NCBI GenBank assembly: GCA_019096065.1
Contig: JAGUCH010000005.1
Span: forward strand, 4,774,001 to 4,838,000
Direction: 5' to 3'
DNA length: 64,000 nt
From: Paracyclopina nana
Lineage: Eukaryota > Arthropoda > Copepoda > Cyclopoida > Cyclopettidae
This document shows, one piece after another, positions 14,855-27,800 of this stretch; position 1 is the first letter of the stretch; each line of letters opens with the position of its first letter. The notes under the pieces are model-generated. The model had not been told where the DNA came from. It saw nothing but the letters and a program-made list of their open reading frames with translations, and made no database searches. Both the position numbers and the translations under genes were made by a program.

Positions 14855-16010
14855 TGCTCGCAGAGATCAAAAAATAAATGGAGTAGACGTTGCTAATGTT
14901 GTCAGGAAACGGCTATCATATGCATTGTTTAGCAGCAACAATGATACTAAGGATCAGCTGAAAAAGCCTGTTCAAGCTGGGCCAGCTTCCAGGCCCGTCA
15001 CAGGCAAAAAGGGCACGGCTTCACTTGAAATATAATGCAGCCAAGCTCTTTAAACCGCGTCGTCTGCTGCATGCAATCCAGACAATTCTAGTTCCAGTTT
15101 TAAATGGGCTTTGTTTCTTTAAAGCTCTCACTTTTAGGCTAGTTTTGATTGCACACAACAATCCACGTTTCATTCGACTTATGTGGCCCTCAATAAATAA
15201 TGTGCAGTCAGGTGTATTAAAAGGGCCCAATAAGCCGTAGTTTCTCTTTCGTTCTAGCTCAAGCTTTTATTTATTGTCTTTGCTCGGGCGAAGCATGAAA
15301 TTTCCTTATATTGTGCATTTTCACCCAGAAGGAATTGTAATTTGGTAGCAGCATTTGCAACTTCTGTACATTGTAGTCCAATTTCTTGGGCTGTCTGCAA
15401 TTGGGCTCAATTTCGCGTGATTGACACAATTTGCCTTGAATAGGCATTGACTGCTCCAATTGCCTTCCATTTTTCCGTGGAATGACACCCACTTTTTCAC
15501 TTGAAGAGTTCTTCTGCCATGATAATTGAGGCTCCTTTTGAGCGCGACGCTTCGGCCCACGCAACAGGCGTAATATGAGCAATTCTTCTCAAGACTTGCA
15601 CGGCCTTGAGCGTGGTGGAATTGTGATAATAAAATGGCCTCAGAGGAAATAACTAGATCTTGTTCGGCCATTGATCGTTGCGCTCGCGCGCGCAGGAACG
15701 CAATTATCAGCCCATTGGATAGCGCATATAGAACCCGAGACTGACTTTATGACTGACACCTATAAAGCCATTATTATTTACAGCGACGGAGGAAAGGTGA
15801 AAGTTTTGGACGAGATATCCAATTCAAAGGAATGCTTTTATCTGGCGTGGACAATCAGAGCGACAGAAACCTAATCTCCGAGCCGTCCATGCAAATAATG
15901 CCCTAATGACTCGAGCCGAAAAGACCCCTGCTTGACCTAAGAGAAATAAAGCCCAAAGTAGGATAAACGGAATTTATTTGTCGAGTGTTCTTTTTGCGCC
16001 TAGAAAATAC
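14855..16010. other. Spacer between Rab-like gene and IQSEC gene
   Basis: Both flanking genes are on the minus strand, so this holds the Rab-like gene's promoter and the Arf-GEF 3' UTR. The open frames on either strand lack recognisable domains. AATAAA-like words on the plus strand (for example near 15945) are in the wrong orientation for the flanking genes. Confidence 0.45.
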
Positions 16011-18470
16011 CTATCGTGCCAACTCATTGGCAGCTCTCTGCATTTGGTCCATCTCAAAGATGGATTCTTGCAAATCCATCACAAATTTGTAGCGATCGTG
16101 CTCAGAGTCGGCGTTGAGGGTGACCAACACGTGGCCGTCGGATTTACGGCCAATTTGTATGCCATGCGAGTACACGGGAGTGTGGAAGAGCGTCACATCG
16201 AGGTTGGTCAGGGGGAAGCTGTCGCGCTGCGCGTAGCTCTGCACTTTGCTCGAACCCGTCTTTTTGGTCACTACCAGGAGATCGTTGAAGAGGAACAAAT
16301 GCCTCTGATGAGATCCAGCTGGCGGCTCTTTCCTCGCATTGATGTCCATCACCTCGACCAGCCTGCAAATGCACACCAGCCTCCGGTGGGGCTCGCTGAG
16401 GCCGCTCAGGGGCTTGCCCTGCTCGTTGAGAATGGAGTGCTGCAGGGCCTGCACCTGGGCCACGTGGTCGACGCCCGTGACAAACTCCTGCTTCTTAATG
16501 CCCTTGTAGATCTGCTTGAGCAGCTTGTGGTCAAAGTCACGTCCCCCATCCACCCCGCTCAGATTGCTGATGAAGTCCTGCACTTGCATTCGCTTGTCGA
16601 TTTTGAGGTTAGGCGTGTGCAAGTCGGTGTTGAGCAGCATCACCGCGAAGGCCAGCGTGACGATCGAATCTTGCGACTTGAGCTTCGAGGCGAAACTGGG
16701 ATTGCACTTGGCATACCGTTTCCCAAAGACTTCCATGATCCGCTCGATCTTCTGGGCCTCTCCGGACACTCGCACGCGCACGAGGAGCAATCGGAGGCTT
16801 TTGTCGATGCGCAGCCCTCCGAAATCGAATTCTTGCATGAAACTGTCGAGCACCTTCATGGCGAAGGGGTTTTGCAGGCTGCCCAAATAGTCGCCCACTT
16901 TTTCCAAGCTCAGCCCGCTGGTGTTGTAGAGAAACTTGCCGACGCATTCAGAGGACAAGTCGATCATCCCTTTGGCAGCCAGGAACTCGATGCCGGCCTC
17001 GGGCTTGCTGTTGAACAGGTTGAGACCCACGCGGAACGTGCGCTTGTGCGCCACCTCACGCATCAGTTGCTTCAACTCCAAGTTGGGTGGTTTCCTCGAC
17101 TTTTTCGACGATGAAGATGCAGATGAGGATGACCTTGTCACAGGGGTCGTCGAGCTTTTTTGAGGCCTCGCGTAGATCGAAGAGATCGTTTCCACATTCG
17201 CATTGGGTAGCATTTTGACATTCTGAGAGCTCCTTGCGAGCGACTTGGGTGGTGGTGGTGGTGAGGTCATTTCCATATAGGGAGTAATGGCGTTCTCCAC
17301 GGAGCCACCGCCACCTTGACGTTGAACAGCACTGTATATCACATTCATATAGGTCGACGACTCGCTGCTACTATTGCTGCCACCAGTCGCGCTCACTTGC
17401 CGCTGCATTTTCACATAGGCTCCACTCGAGGCCTCGGAGGCCGAAGAGTCCGCAACCTCGCCCCCAATTTGACTCACACTCCGATGCTCCTCGGTGCTCG
17501 GACTCGGAGACGAGCCGTGGTTGTTCACGGAGTAATTGGGCCACGCAAAAACGGCCTCTGAAACTGAAGGGCTGGTGACCTCATCTTGGGTCTGACTGGA
17601 GCCACTGCTCTCCTCACTTGAGCCAGTGGACATGAGGCTGCTCCTGTTGAGGCTCATCGTGTTGGCGTAAATGGTGTCCGAGGTCAGGTTCAAGTGACGT
17701 GGCCTTTGTAGCGACAACTTGGACGATGTTCGCGTTGGCAGCGGGGGTGGAAACGCGAGCGGAGAGGATGTCATAAATGTGTGACTTCTCGACGGAATTT
17801 CGTGGCCAAGGCTCTTCTCGAGGACTGCATGGGACTGGATTGGAGGCAGAGAGGGCGGGATGACCACACTGCATATCTCCGACTCTAGGTCGTCATCGTC
17901 TCGCCTCCGCTTGAAAGCCTCAATTTCATTCCAGTTGGTCATTAATGGATGTGGCACAGGCATGGGTGACTGGTCTGAGTAATCTCTGGCCGAAGGCAAC
18001 GGTCTGGACAAATTCTTCATAGGAGCGTAGAGAGACTCGAGCTCCTCGATGCCTGGAGGCAAATGGAGGCCGTCAGTGTCCTCTTGGTCCCTGAAGAGGA
18101 ACTTGGGCTTTCTGGGCATCGTCTTGGAGGAGGAGGCGAAATCAGGCGCCATCTTCTTGCCAGGAGACGTCTCAGGTGAGGAGTTATTTGAGTACCTCCT
18201 CATTCTGTAGGAGCTGCCCAAAGTGAGGCTGTTATACTTGTTGAACTTGCTGTTGTCCACATTCACGTTTTCCTTCATGTGCTCCTGGCAGAAGCTGGCA
18301 AAGCTGTCCTTTAACAGGTGATCGACGGATGATTGCTCTCTGTCTATGAACTCTTGCCACTGGCCGTTATTGTTTCTGCCGGCGCGTTTGATAGTCAAAA
18401 TCGGTGACTTGGTTTTGGGCTGTTGTTGTGAAGTTGTAGTGATTCCAATTACGCCCGCAGGGTCCTCCAT
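16011..18470 (-). CDS. IQSEC-family Arf guanine-nucleotide exchange factor (Sec7-PH)
   Basis: This factor activates Arf GTPases; the family is Schizo/Loner in Drosophila and IQSEC1-3/BRAG in vertebrates, acting in endocytosis, myoblast fusion and synapses. One uninterrupted exon encodes 819 aa from the first ATG after an in-frame stop. Residues 1-460 are Ser/Pro-rich and probably disordered. The Sec7 domain (about 465-660) begins at RTFRVGLNLFNSKPEAGIEFL. It has the glutamic finger SGEAQKIERIMEVF (Glu about 571) and the motif AFAVMLLNTDLHTPN. The linker DHVAQVQALQHSIL and the PH domain with PHRRLVCICRLVEV and HLFLFNDLLVVTK are IQSEC-type, not cytohesin-type. No IQ motif is visible. A good acceptor at about 18546 (tttgtctttcag) precedes the exon, so at least one upstream exon exists. 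A three-codon upstream frame (ATGGTCAAGTGA) lies between that acceptor and the start. Confidence 0.9.
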   Translation of the reverse strand: MEDPAGVIGITTTSQQQPKTKSPILTIKRAGRNNNGQWQEFIDREQSSVDHLLKDSFASFCQEHMKENVNVDNSKFNKYNSLTLGSSYRMRRYSNNSSPETSPGKKMAPDFASSSKTMPRKPKFLFRDQEDTDGLHLPPGIEELESLYAPMKNLSRPLPSARDYSDQSPMPVPHPLMTNWNEIEAFKRRRDDDDLESEICSVVIPPSLPPIQSHAVLEKSLGHEIPSRSHTFMTSSPLAFPPPLPTRTSSKLSLQRPRHLNLTSDTIYANTMSLNRSSLMSTGSSEESSGSSQTQDEVTSPSVSEAVFAWPNYSVNNHGSSPSPSTEEHRSVSQIGGEVADSSASEASSGAYVKMQRQVSATGGSNSSSESSTYMNVIYSAVQRQGGGGSVENAITPYMEMTSPPPPPKSLARSSQNVKMLPNANVETISSIYARPQKSSTTPVTRSSSSASSSSKKSRKPPNLELKQLMREVAHKRTFRVGLNLFNSKPEAGIEFLAAKGMIDLSSECVGKFLYNTSGLSLEKVGDYLGSLQNPFAMKVLDSFMQEFDFGGLRIDKSLRLLLVRVRVSGEAQKIERIMEVFGKRYAKCNPSFASKLKSQDSIVTLAFAVMLLNTDLHTPNLKIDKRMQVQDFISNLSGVDGGRDFDHKLLKQIYKGIKKQEFVTGVDHVAQVQALQHSILNEQGKPLSGLSEPHRRLVCICRLVEVMDINARKEPPAGSHQRHLFLFNDLLVVTKKTGSSKVQSYAQRDSFPLTNLDVTLFHTPVYSHGIQIGRKSDGHVLVTLNADSEHDRYKFVMDLQESIFEMDQMQRAANELAR

Positions 18471-21400
18471 TTTGACGACTCCCAATTTTCGTGTGTTGTC
18501 CCTTATCACCTTCTGGCATCACTTGACCATGCCGATCTTGCTCTGAAAGACAAAAAAAAGAACCTTTTTATTACTCTGATTTTGCCAGGGGCAAATCATT
18601 GGCTTGATTGATTTTTGACGGCTACTACTACTACTACTAGACTTTTATACATAGTTTTCGGCCAGTTTGGGGGCATTTTCGGCGGACCAGTCTTGTGTGT
18701 GGAAATGAAGTCTGAAGGTGAAATCTAATAATCTGTAGGGTTTCCAGCAGCCCCTGAGAACCGCATCTTATTGATATGATATCGCTTTATAGTAGTACCT
18801 TTTGTCGTTCTCCGGCAACCTGTGGGCCAACAAATAAGATTTTCTAAAATCCTGACACCATTTCAGCTTTGGGAGAATTCGCAGACTGCTAATGGTACTG
18901 GTCAGACGATCAGATATGACCAGTGACCGCAACTGCAATTGACAGTTGATTATTGTCATTTTTCACTCTGTGTTTAGTGTGCTGGAAAAACAGCAATAAA
19001 ATGACGCCTTTGTTTTCAATTTGCACCACCACCAACACTTAAAATCACGAGTTTATGCAGACTTTAGGGTCAGATGCTGCTTCCAAATACGGGCGTAAAA
19101 TATGGGCTGAAAATAAAAGCAGGGCTATTCCCCAAACGGCTATTCAAAAACTACCCAAAGTTGCATTAAGCCAGAGAGGAGGAGAAAAAATGCTGGGTCC
19201 AAAACCTTATAAGGGGTATCAACTGTGGGCAACAACTCAACTTCAAAGCGTTCTTTGAATACAACTATAGTGCGCATACCATTGGATCTTGGTGGCGCTC
19301 AAAAAAATAAATATCTGTTTCACAAGCTGTCGTGGTTCCTCTATTAGATTCATTTGGCTCGCTATCACAAAAAAAGCTGTGTAGCATACACACAGCCGCG
19401 AGAACGAGTTTGAAATATTGCCCATGTACTTATGTGGAAAAAAACATCTCCTCTCATGACAATTCCAATCAATTCACAAACAGCAGCAGCTATATTCTCT
19501 AACTTACGAGCGAGTATTGTTATTGACTGGCACGAATTTCAAATGAGCCTTTGACAGCAGCAGTGATTTAAAGCCTTACATGCACATTTTGTAGAATTTT
19601 CTAAAAATCCAAGCTAGCAGCAGCAGTGAAACGATGACAAACAGGTGAGAAGGTGGCAACACCCCATCAATCAATTATGTTACTCTCGGTCAATGCATTT
19701 TACACTTTACGACGATAAGCTGCTAGCGGGCTCGCAAAAAAGTATTTTGAAATTGATCTTTTCTTAGCACGGAAGACTCGCGCGTCACCCTAACTAAGTG
19801 GACACCTCTATGGGCCATTAAACGCCTAATTTTAAGCGTTCTTGATAGCATGTATGGCGTGTTTTTGTGGGAACCCCAAACAGTCATTTGCCAAAGCCAG
19901 CTTTGCTCATAAAACATTCGGGAAGTCGGAAACCTTGGTCGGTTGAATGCTCTATGCACACTTTTTGCATACCGCACGAGGATGAATAATGTTTAGCCAA
20001 ACATCAAATTTGGGTACCGCGCAAGGCGATTAACAAAAAAAAACGCGTCGTAAAAAACGAGCAAAAACACAATAACAATGTTGCCAAAAACTTCTCGCTG
20101 CACCCATAATACCTGCCTTACGCTGCTTCATTGTGCAAAAATGAATGCTATTCACGTGAAGGAAAAATCACCGTGATTATCATCGTAGCCCCTCTAGGTG
20201 TCAAGTCTCGAAGTAGAAGTAGCAGCAGCAGCAGCTGCGAGGTCACGCATTCCAAATTGTTAGAATCTCGCTTCGTGAATACAATTGGCACCAATAAATT
20301 CGAGAAGAACCATCTTGATGATGATCTTCAACCTTCCGCAACATTAGCGCAGCTGGGAGACCACGATGCTCCACCACCATAAATGGCGAGAGAAAAATGT
20401 GCTAATGAACGTCCCGCGGGAGCCTCGCATATCTTTAATTATCGCCCTACCAACAATGGAATGTTGTCGAAATAATTTCCGGGAAGGATTCCAAATTCCC
20501 ACGGAAACTGGGGGCTTTTCTGCTTACCTTTAACCCGATGATGATTGCTGAGATATTGGCGGATGGAAAAGCGCACTTGTTTCTCCGCTGTTCCTAGACG
20601 AGCTACTGAGTGATTTGATGAGCGCCGGGCGCTGCATAGCTACGCGGTGCGTGACGTCGACAACCGCGGGGGATTGACTCCCGACCGGCCGTTTGCGTTT
20701 GGGATTTTCGTTCTTGCAATTTGTGCCAATTTAATGCCGCTCACCTGGCCATCATGTTTATGTCCCAATGGGCAAATATTTACGGAGATTTGTCACCAGC
20801 TGCAGAAGCAGCCACGATTCACCCCCTTCTTCAAAACTGAATAAAGCGTCTCCTGTTACAAATTTGGCAGAGCTGCTGGCTGCGACGAGACCCCCTCAAA
20901 TTATTTACCTAGTTTCTTTGCAAACAGATTACCGATGCTGTGCACTTCATCGAGAGCTTCCTTATCAAGCGTGCGCATATGGGCGCATTTTGTCTCTTGG
21001 CACTCGACTGTATTTGTGTAATATTTGGATGCCAGAAAACTGTGCTCGTTTTTCGATCTTATCCGCGCGCAGCGCATTCTTAGGCAAAGTTCAAGCTCTG
21101 GCACGTGGACCGATCTTCATTCTTCCCTGAGCCCCCAAATGCCCACAGTGTTTCACGATCGGCGATGAAGAATCTGCTTATTCAAGCTACTGCTCAAAAG
21201 AAAACACGGATCAAAGAGGCGTTTCGTGCATGATGAGTCGCTTTGATTGTACTTTATTTTGACAACCTTGAGGGAAAGTTGGCGAGATTTAAATTCGCTT
21301 ACATTTCTGTTGGAGCATGTGCATGACAATGGCCGTCATCATCGCTCTTGCCGCACTACGCACACACTGGCCATTTCGACTACAGCTCATGTTACACTGT

Positions 21401-24400
21401 GCACCATTGAACGTCTTTTCAAACGCAAATCTCGAACAATGGCCTAAAACTCTTCTGCTGGTCAAGTGACACTTTAGTTAACGATGCCAAAAGCGCCACG
21501 GGCTAAAATGCTAAAACGATTCCAAAATAGCCAAAAGAGTTTGGCTGTATTTTTTCTGTAATTCAATCCGACTAGCCGAAGGAGAAGTGAGTTATGAAGT
21601 CCTACAAAAGCTAAATACAATTTGGAAGCTAGCTAGGACTTATATTTGCAACGTGAGACATGCATAGCCTGCAGCTAGTCATTTTGCCTAAAAATATGGT
21701 CATCTGCAGCCTGCTGCTCCTGAAGACTGTGTGGCATGAGAAAGAAAATAATCCAAATCTCTGTTTCCATCATCAGGGGCTGAATATATGCAACGGTAGA
21801 GAGGCCATATCGAATTTCGCGTACGTCTCGAATTGCCTTTTCTACATTTACGTTGAGGCCAGCAACATGTGCGACGACAGAATACTTTGATGACAGATTT
21901 CCCAAGGGTTTTGAGTGTTCACCTCTCATGTTCAGTTTGTAAGGTCCTGGACCCATAGTCAGGCTTTGCCGTCTCATCGTGGAGCAACTGTCGGCCAAAA
22001 CTTGAAAAATCGAACTATAATCTCATTCTCCTGGCTTTTAGTGCGCCCATGAAAAAAGCGACCCGGCCAAATCCTTCTTCCAATATTTGCTCGAAGGATT
22101 TCAATTCCTGAAAAAAATCAGAATGGCATTATCGAAGGATGATGATAAGCTTATCAGCCCGCTTCGAAATTGAGGCGTAGTTCTTTTTTTTTTGCGGCTC
22201 AAAAACACATCTTCCTAAACGAGCCTCCTCAATGTCCTAACGTAGCATAATGAAAAGTCATGAGCTTTGTCATTGTCCAACCATTACATTATTCAAAACG
22301 ACGAGCCAGGAAGAATAAATGGGTTGCCCTCGTGTTTTGAGAATTATGGCCAAGACCGCGCAGACAACTCTTACATTGAAACGAAAGAGACAAACATATA
22401 ATATGGTAATCATGAATTATTGGCATGGTTAAAAAGCCTGCTGGGGCAAATGCGCGGTTCATGAGGCTCGACTAACGCTGAAAAAATGACAGCATAATGA
22501 TGATCGTGGCGTGTGATAACCTAAGCCTCTTTTTCATCCATTGATCAATATTGACCTCGTGCTGATTTTCATTAGTTTTTGTTGAAATCAATTTATAGGT
22601 CTTTTTTTGTGGTGTGCTTCCAAAAAGCTTTTGATCGTATACTTGTAGCCACTTTTTCACCTTTGTAAAGTGGGCAGTGGCATAATTTCTCAAAAGAGCT
22701 GCCTTATTTTAGCACATGTGCTGTATAACTTTTTTTCAACTCTATCGCTTGATCTAGATTGCTCATATGCCAGAAATTGACACCACAGCCTAAAGCCTCC
22801 GAGCTTGTCAATCATCATTTGAGCTTTAGTTCTTTAGATCTTTCAACACCCATTTTTAATTAGAAGAAGTCATGGAAAAAACTACTGATGCACGCTTCAA
22901 CTGCGGCCAATGGCTTTGGGGCTCATTTTGAGGGGCTTTGGTGCAGAAAAAATATCATCATTATATGCTCCTTCATTTATTTGGCACCAGCTGGGATCTC
23001 TTGAATAAAAGGGCGTCGATCCCCAAGAGCGACGATTCAAAAAAGTTTTGGCATCAATTTGTGATGATGAGTTCACTCCTCTTCTTCATACGATGCCAAC
23101 ATCGAAATCAAACCATACAATAAGTAAGGTCATGCGACAAACTGTGCTTAGCAGCTTACTTAGATTTCAGCTAGTCGCAGGGACGGGTTTTGATGCGTGA
23201 GTGACATTTTATTTAGATGACAGATATTGAACAAGGAAGCTGGCAGTTACGCATGAACTCGGAGTTGGTTCACAAATGCATAGAAATGACCTTATAGCTT
23301 ATCTAGACAAAGCAGATTTGCTCCTGCTGAGCAGTATATACAGTATATACTGTATCTTTATGGCGCTCAGTTTCGATAGGAAATGAGGTCATAGAGTAGA
23401 TTCCTCCAGAGGATTTCAAGATTTGACCTCCATATGGTGCTCATGACTTATCTTCATCATCTAGTTAGCATGCCAGCAGTCTTATAATTTGATATAGCTC
23501 CGAGATAAAGATTATTATTGGTATTATAGCACGACAGCCATGCAGCGGAAGAATGGTGGCCTTTTTAAAGTTCCTCCGGGCCTCTTGACAATCCTGTTAG
23601 CTAGTTTCGCTCATTATCCAATTAGGCTTTTGAGGAACTGGTGCATTTTTCAAAACCCCTTTTTTAGGTGGCCAGTTGTAGGGGAGTCCATTAAGTTTTT
23701 TCCCCTTCTTATCAGCAGTTCAGCAGAGCGATGTGTCTGCAATCTTCCTGTTTGCACTGACGTGAAGTGTAAGTGGAGGACCTGATCAAAAGCAGCACAA
23801 ATTCGAAAGTGAAAATTGCTGCCCGAGCATGCAATGGTTTAATCCTTTTATGACAGGTTTGATGCGAGCAAAGATTAGCGAGGTAACTACAATTTCCATG
23901 AGTTGCACGAAGCACTGATTGAAGTTAAGTGCAAAAATCAACTTGAAAGGATTTCTGCCGAAAATATCAAAAACTCAAAAAGCAAACTTTTTGTGAAAAG
24001 ATAAACGGAATGGTTAATTTTGGGTTATCTTGTCGGGATAATTGCTGAGTAAAGTTACTATTTACTGAAATGGTGCAAAAACTCTCAGTTTCACAGTTGG
24101 ACGTTTGCGCTGCGAGATAACAAAATGCCAAAACTGAGATTGTGCGTAGCTGCTCAGCGCGTGAGAGTGAAGGGTGTTAGCTCCATTAGAAAGGTTGCGC
24201 GATTTCTCAGCTTCTGAAAAATTGTCAAAAAGATATACAATTTGAAAGCCGAGCGGTGTTTTCGTGGGCCAAATATTTTATCAAATTTGGAATAATGATC
24301 ATTAAAATGTAACAATTCTAACATATCTGCCATTGACATATAAAAGCAAATATCATGCTATGAAGGATTAACGTTATTCTTAGCAACAAAAGTCGTTGTA

Positions 24401-24556
24401 AAGTATGAATTCTAAATGACGTTTGGTTGGGGTCTTTTTTCTGATCTTGCATCTTCATCTATTGTTGTGCAGTCCGCATCCCTTAGCTGCCCTAGCCTGG
24501 ACTCTAAAAGCGATTAAATTATGTTGCGAAAATGCAGGGAGTAAAAGTCCTCGGGT
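18471..24556. other. 6 kb spacer between divergent IQSEC and SIRT7 genes
   Basis: No convincing coding region is visible. The left part probably contains the upstream exon or exons, first intron and promoter of the IQSEC gene, and the far right the SIRT7 promoter. I noticed short AGC runs (about 20220), a palindrome-rich patch (cagtatatactg, near 23340) and several homopolymer tracts. No tRNA-like fold or transposon terminus was recognised. Confidence 0.45.
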
Positions 24557-26926
24557 ATGGCGAATGGCCATAATGGTCGCGAGGAAGTGAGCATGCCGGC
24601 CTTATCCAAAAATAATGATGGTGATGGCCAAGTGAGCTCTGGCAAGGCCTCGGCCATTGCGTCCACCGAGTTGTTTTGTCAGATCAACTACCCTGAAGAT
24701 GTCGGCGCCATCGTTACCAGTTTCTGCGGCGTGGATAATGTCTCGGGAGAAATCAAAGAGCATCTCATCGGCGACGCCAACTTAGTCAAACCTTTCAAAC
24801 CTGATCTCCACGACCCCAATGCAGCTGCGGAGGCATCGCCTGACGTACCTGAATCAAAGGTGGAAAAACGTGAAGAGGCCACAGTCGGCAGTGGGGAGCT
24901 TGAACCAAAAGATATTATAGTTAGCATAAAAGATGAGACCTCTCGGTCCAGCTCCGAGGAAGAAGAAGAGATTGATGATGACGAGGACGCGAAAATAGTT
25001 GAGTATGAAAGTGTGGCTAAGAAAGAAGACACAAAAGAGGAGGAGCCTGAGATGACACCACCTCCTATCACTAACGGTGCAACCCTGAAGACCAAAATGA
25101 AGAAGGCTAGCGAGTCAGACGACGAAGAAGACGATGAGGATGAGGACGAGGACGAGGAAGATGAAGAGGACAGCGAGCCGTCCATCACCAGGTCCACTCT
25201 CAGGCCAAGATCTGCCCGCACTGACAAAGATCGCCAGCATAGGGAACTGGCACGTCAGATTAGCCGAATTGTACGTAAGACTGAAAACGACGATGAGCTG
25301 ACCAAGGAAGAAGAAGCTCTGTTGGCCAAAAATCCCAAGCTTTTTGATGACATCAGTCGGAGGCACAAAAAACGAAAAACCACCGAATTACGGAAGCAGG
25401 AGATCGAAGACAAGCCATCCGTTCTTGCTAGGAAATGTGAACGTATGGCCAGAGCCATTCAAAAGGCCAAATACCTCCTTGTGTACACTGGAGCAGGGAT
25501 CAGCACAGCTGCCAACATCCCTGACTACCGTGGGCCAAACGGAGTTTGGACTTGCTTGGACGAAGGCCGCGAAATAGCCACATGTGACCTGGCGAGGGCG
25601 GAACCCACATATACTCACATGGCCCTTTTCACCCTGTTCAAAAAGGGCAAGCTCAAGCACATTGTGTCGCAGAACTGCGACGGCTTACACTTACGCAGTG
25701 GAATTCCTAGGTATTCATTATCTGAGGTTCATGGCAATATGTTTATAGAGGTGTGCAAGCAATGCAAACCCATGAGGCCGTACCTGAGACTGTTTGATGT
25801 CACGGAGAGAACCAGCAAGAACAAGCACAACACGATGCGGAGGTGTCATATATGCGGCAATAGCTTGATTGACACCATCGTTCATTTTGGGGAAAGGTAG
25901 GCTCCTCAAGCTGTCCGCGTCTTCCTGTCATATTCTTGCTAAAGTTGACTGTATTTTCAGGGGCTCAATCAAGTGGCCTATCAATTGGGAAGGCGCCTCC
26001 AAAGCGGCAGAAAAGGCTGACGTGATTATCTGCCTTGGATCGAGCCTGAAGGTGCTCCGTCGATATCCCTGGCTGTGGTGCATGGACAGGCCGAAAAAGC
26101 ATCGCCCAAAGCTGTACATTGTCAACCTACAATGGACTCCCAAAGATGCAGCAGCAACATGTAAACTTAACGGAAGATGCGACGACGTTATGCGACGCGT
26201 GATGGTGAGACCCGAGTAAAATCAAAGCATCTTTCTATGCCTTTAACCAGTCCTTGTTGCAGGCTCACTTGGAAATTGAAGTGCCGACGTATTTCGCTGG
26301 CAACGACCCTCTGCTAACATATGCCACTCCGCTTCATCCTAATGAGGAGCATACCACCTCTCGCAAGGAATTGATTGGTGCCGTTAAGCCTCCGGAAGAG
26401 GATGAGGCTAGCTCAAACGATTCAGACATCAAGTCATGGTCTCTCGATCACTCTTATCTTCCAAATGACACTGATAAGAAGTCAAAGGCCTCCAAGGGAA
26501 AATTGGTTAAGAGCAGGAAACTCGAGTACAAGAACATCATGTGGCCTCGCGATGCTCTGTATATTTCCTATAAAGATGAGAATTTTGAGTACGTGACCGA
26601 AGCCGAATCTCAGGGAGAGCCTACATTCTACTGCGATTGCTGTGACCCCTCCAGGTATTATTATTATTATTGTTTCTTATACTGGATTTGACTGTATGTA
26701 TTGTGTTTGCAGGCAAAAGAAAAAGCGAGGGTCTGACTCTGACGAAGAGGACGAGGACGAAGATGGTGACAACGAACCAAGTGATGATGACGAGAATGAC
26801 GAAGATAAAGCGAGCACCACGTCAAGCTCGGTAGATATGACTAGGACGGAACCCGAGGCGCTCGATAAAAGGTCTGCCCAGCCCGGCTGGTTTGGTAAAG
26901 GTCGTCGTAAAAAGGCTCGATGCTGA
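24557..26926 (+). CDS. Sirt7: SIRT7-type NAD+-dependent deacylase with long acidic extensions
   Basis: This is a class IV sirtuin; SIRT7 in other animals deacetylates H3K18ac and acts in rDNA transcription and chromatin. Four exons (24557..25896, 25961..26204, 26263..26654, 26713..26926) encode 729 aa, against about 400 in human SIRT7. The core contains [20 protein letters not shown] and [16 protein letters not shown]. The catalytic His (about 392) is in SEVHGNM. Zinc cysteines are at 400, 403, 430 and 433. Further core blocks are [35 protein letters not shown] and the family signature [13 protein letters not shown]. The C-terminus [13 protein letters not shown] matches the vertebrate GWFG basic tail. 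Unusual are an N-terminal extension of about 300 residues with Asp/Glu runs, and a C-terminal insert with zinc-knuckle-like FYCDCCDPS and a second acidic run. An in-frame TAA just upstream of the ATG fixes the start. Confidence 0.94.
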
Positions 26927-27800
26927 TCTGCAAACTCCTTGCCAAAATTACTCGATCGAACGTCGGTTTTATAGCGCATATACAGTATTTTTTACAATGA
27001 TGACCACAACAGTTTCGACAAACGTACCATTGAAGAACTGAGAGCAGCTCATTGACCTTTTTTAAACGCAGAATATAGTAACTTGTACTAAGTGTGTACC
27101 CGCAATTGGCTGTTAGCATTTTGCGTTAGGTTTTTTTTCCAAAAGGGGTACTACCGAGTAGGTTTTTCAATTACTAAAGCATCGAGCATTGCTGCATCAT
27201 GAGGTTATTGCGGCCCAGATGCTTCAATACAATCGAAGAAGCAAGGTCAGAAGAATGAGCAGCTGAGCTCAACAGAAATGAGTAGTGCTGGCACCATCAA
27301 TTGAAAAGAGGCCCATTTTTTCTTGGATCGTGTCACCGAAGGTCATGCTCCTGTTTTGGAAATTGGCATGATTGACGATCTTGGGTAGCTGTAGGAGAAG
27401 AATACGATTAGTACCAGCGCAGCAAAAAAAAAAGGTTGGAAGAGTAGAAGAAAAGGTCATTATTGAGGATAGCTAGCTCTAAGGCGACCAAAAGTAATCG
27501 GTATTCGCTCCATCTAAGGCCTTTGAACAAGACCGTTAAGGCAATCTCCTTAATTGCTCGAAAGCCGACCCCTACACGGATTATTGACCAGGCATTTCCT
27601 CACCAAGCATCTCCTTTTTTCAATCAAAACAGCTTTTCTTTAATAGATAGGAATTCAAAATCACAATCTTACTCAATTTAAATTATATATAATATGTGTC
27701 ATTCAGAAGCTTTTGCAGCAGTTGCCGTTGTAATAGTAGTAGTGGTAGTAGCGTGTGGCTTGATATGCCTTTTAAGAGCAGCACAGTAAAAAAGTCTCCA
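26927..27800. other. Convergent 3' spacer between SIRT7 and the BTB gene
   Basis: These 874 bp lie between two convergent stop codons and should contain both 3' UTRs. Only short frames without domain features are present. Confidence 0.5.

Noticed and set aside
15321-15671. 116-codon minus-strand frame between the Rab-like and IQSEC genes
   Set aside because: No recognisable motif, and overlapping frames of similar length exist on the same strand; treated as chance.
15978-17114. 378-codon plus-strand open frame opposite the IQSEC gene
   Set aside because: It is the antisense shadow of the Sec7-PH coding exon; its composition (His/Leu/Val-rich) reflects the reverse complement and no domain is recognisable.
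24688-25227. Poly-serine minus-strand frame opposite SIRT7
   Set aside because: It is the complement of the GAG/GAC acidic tract of SIRT7.
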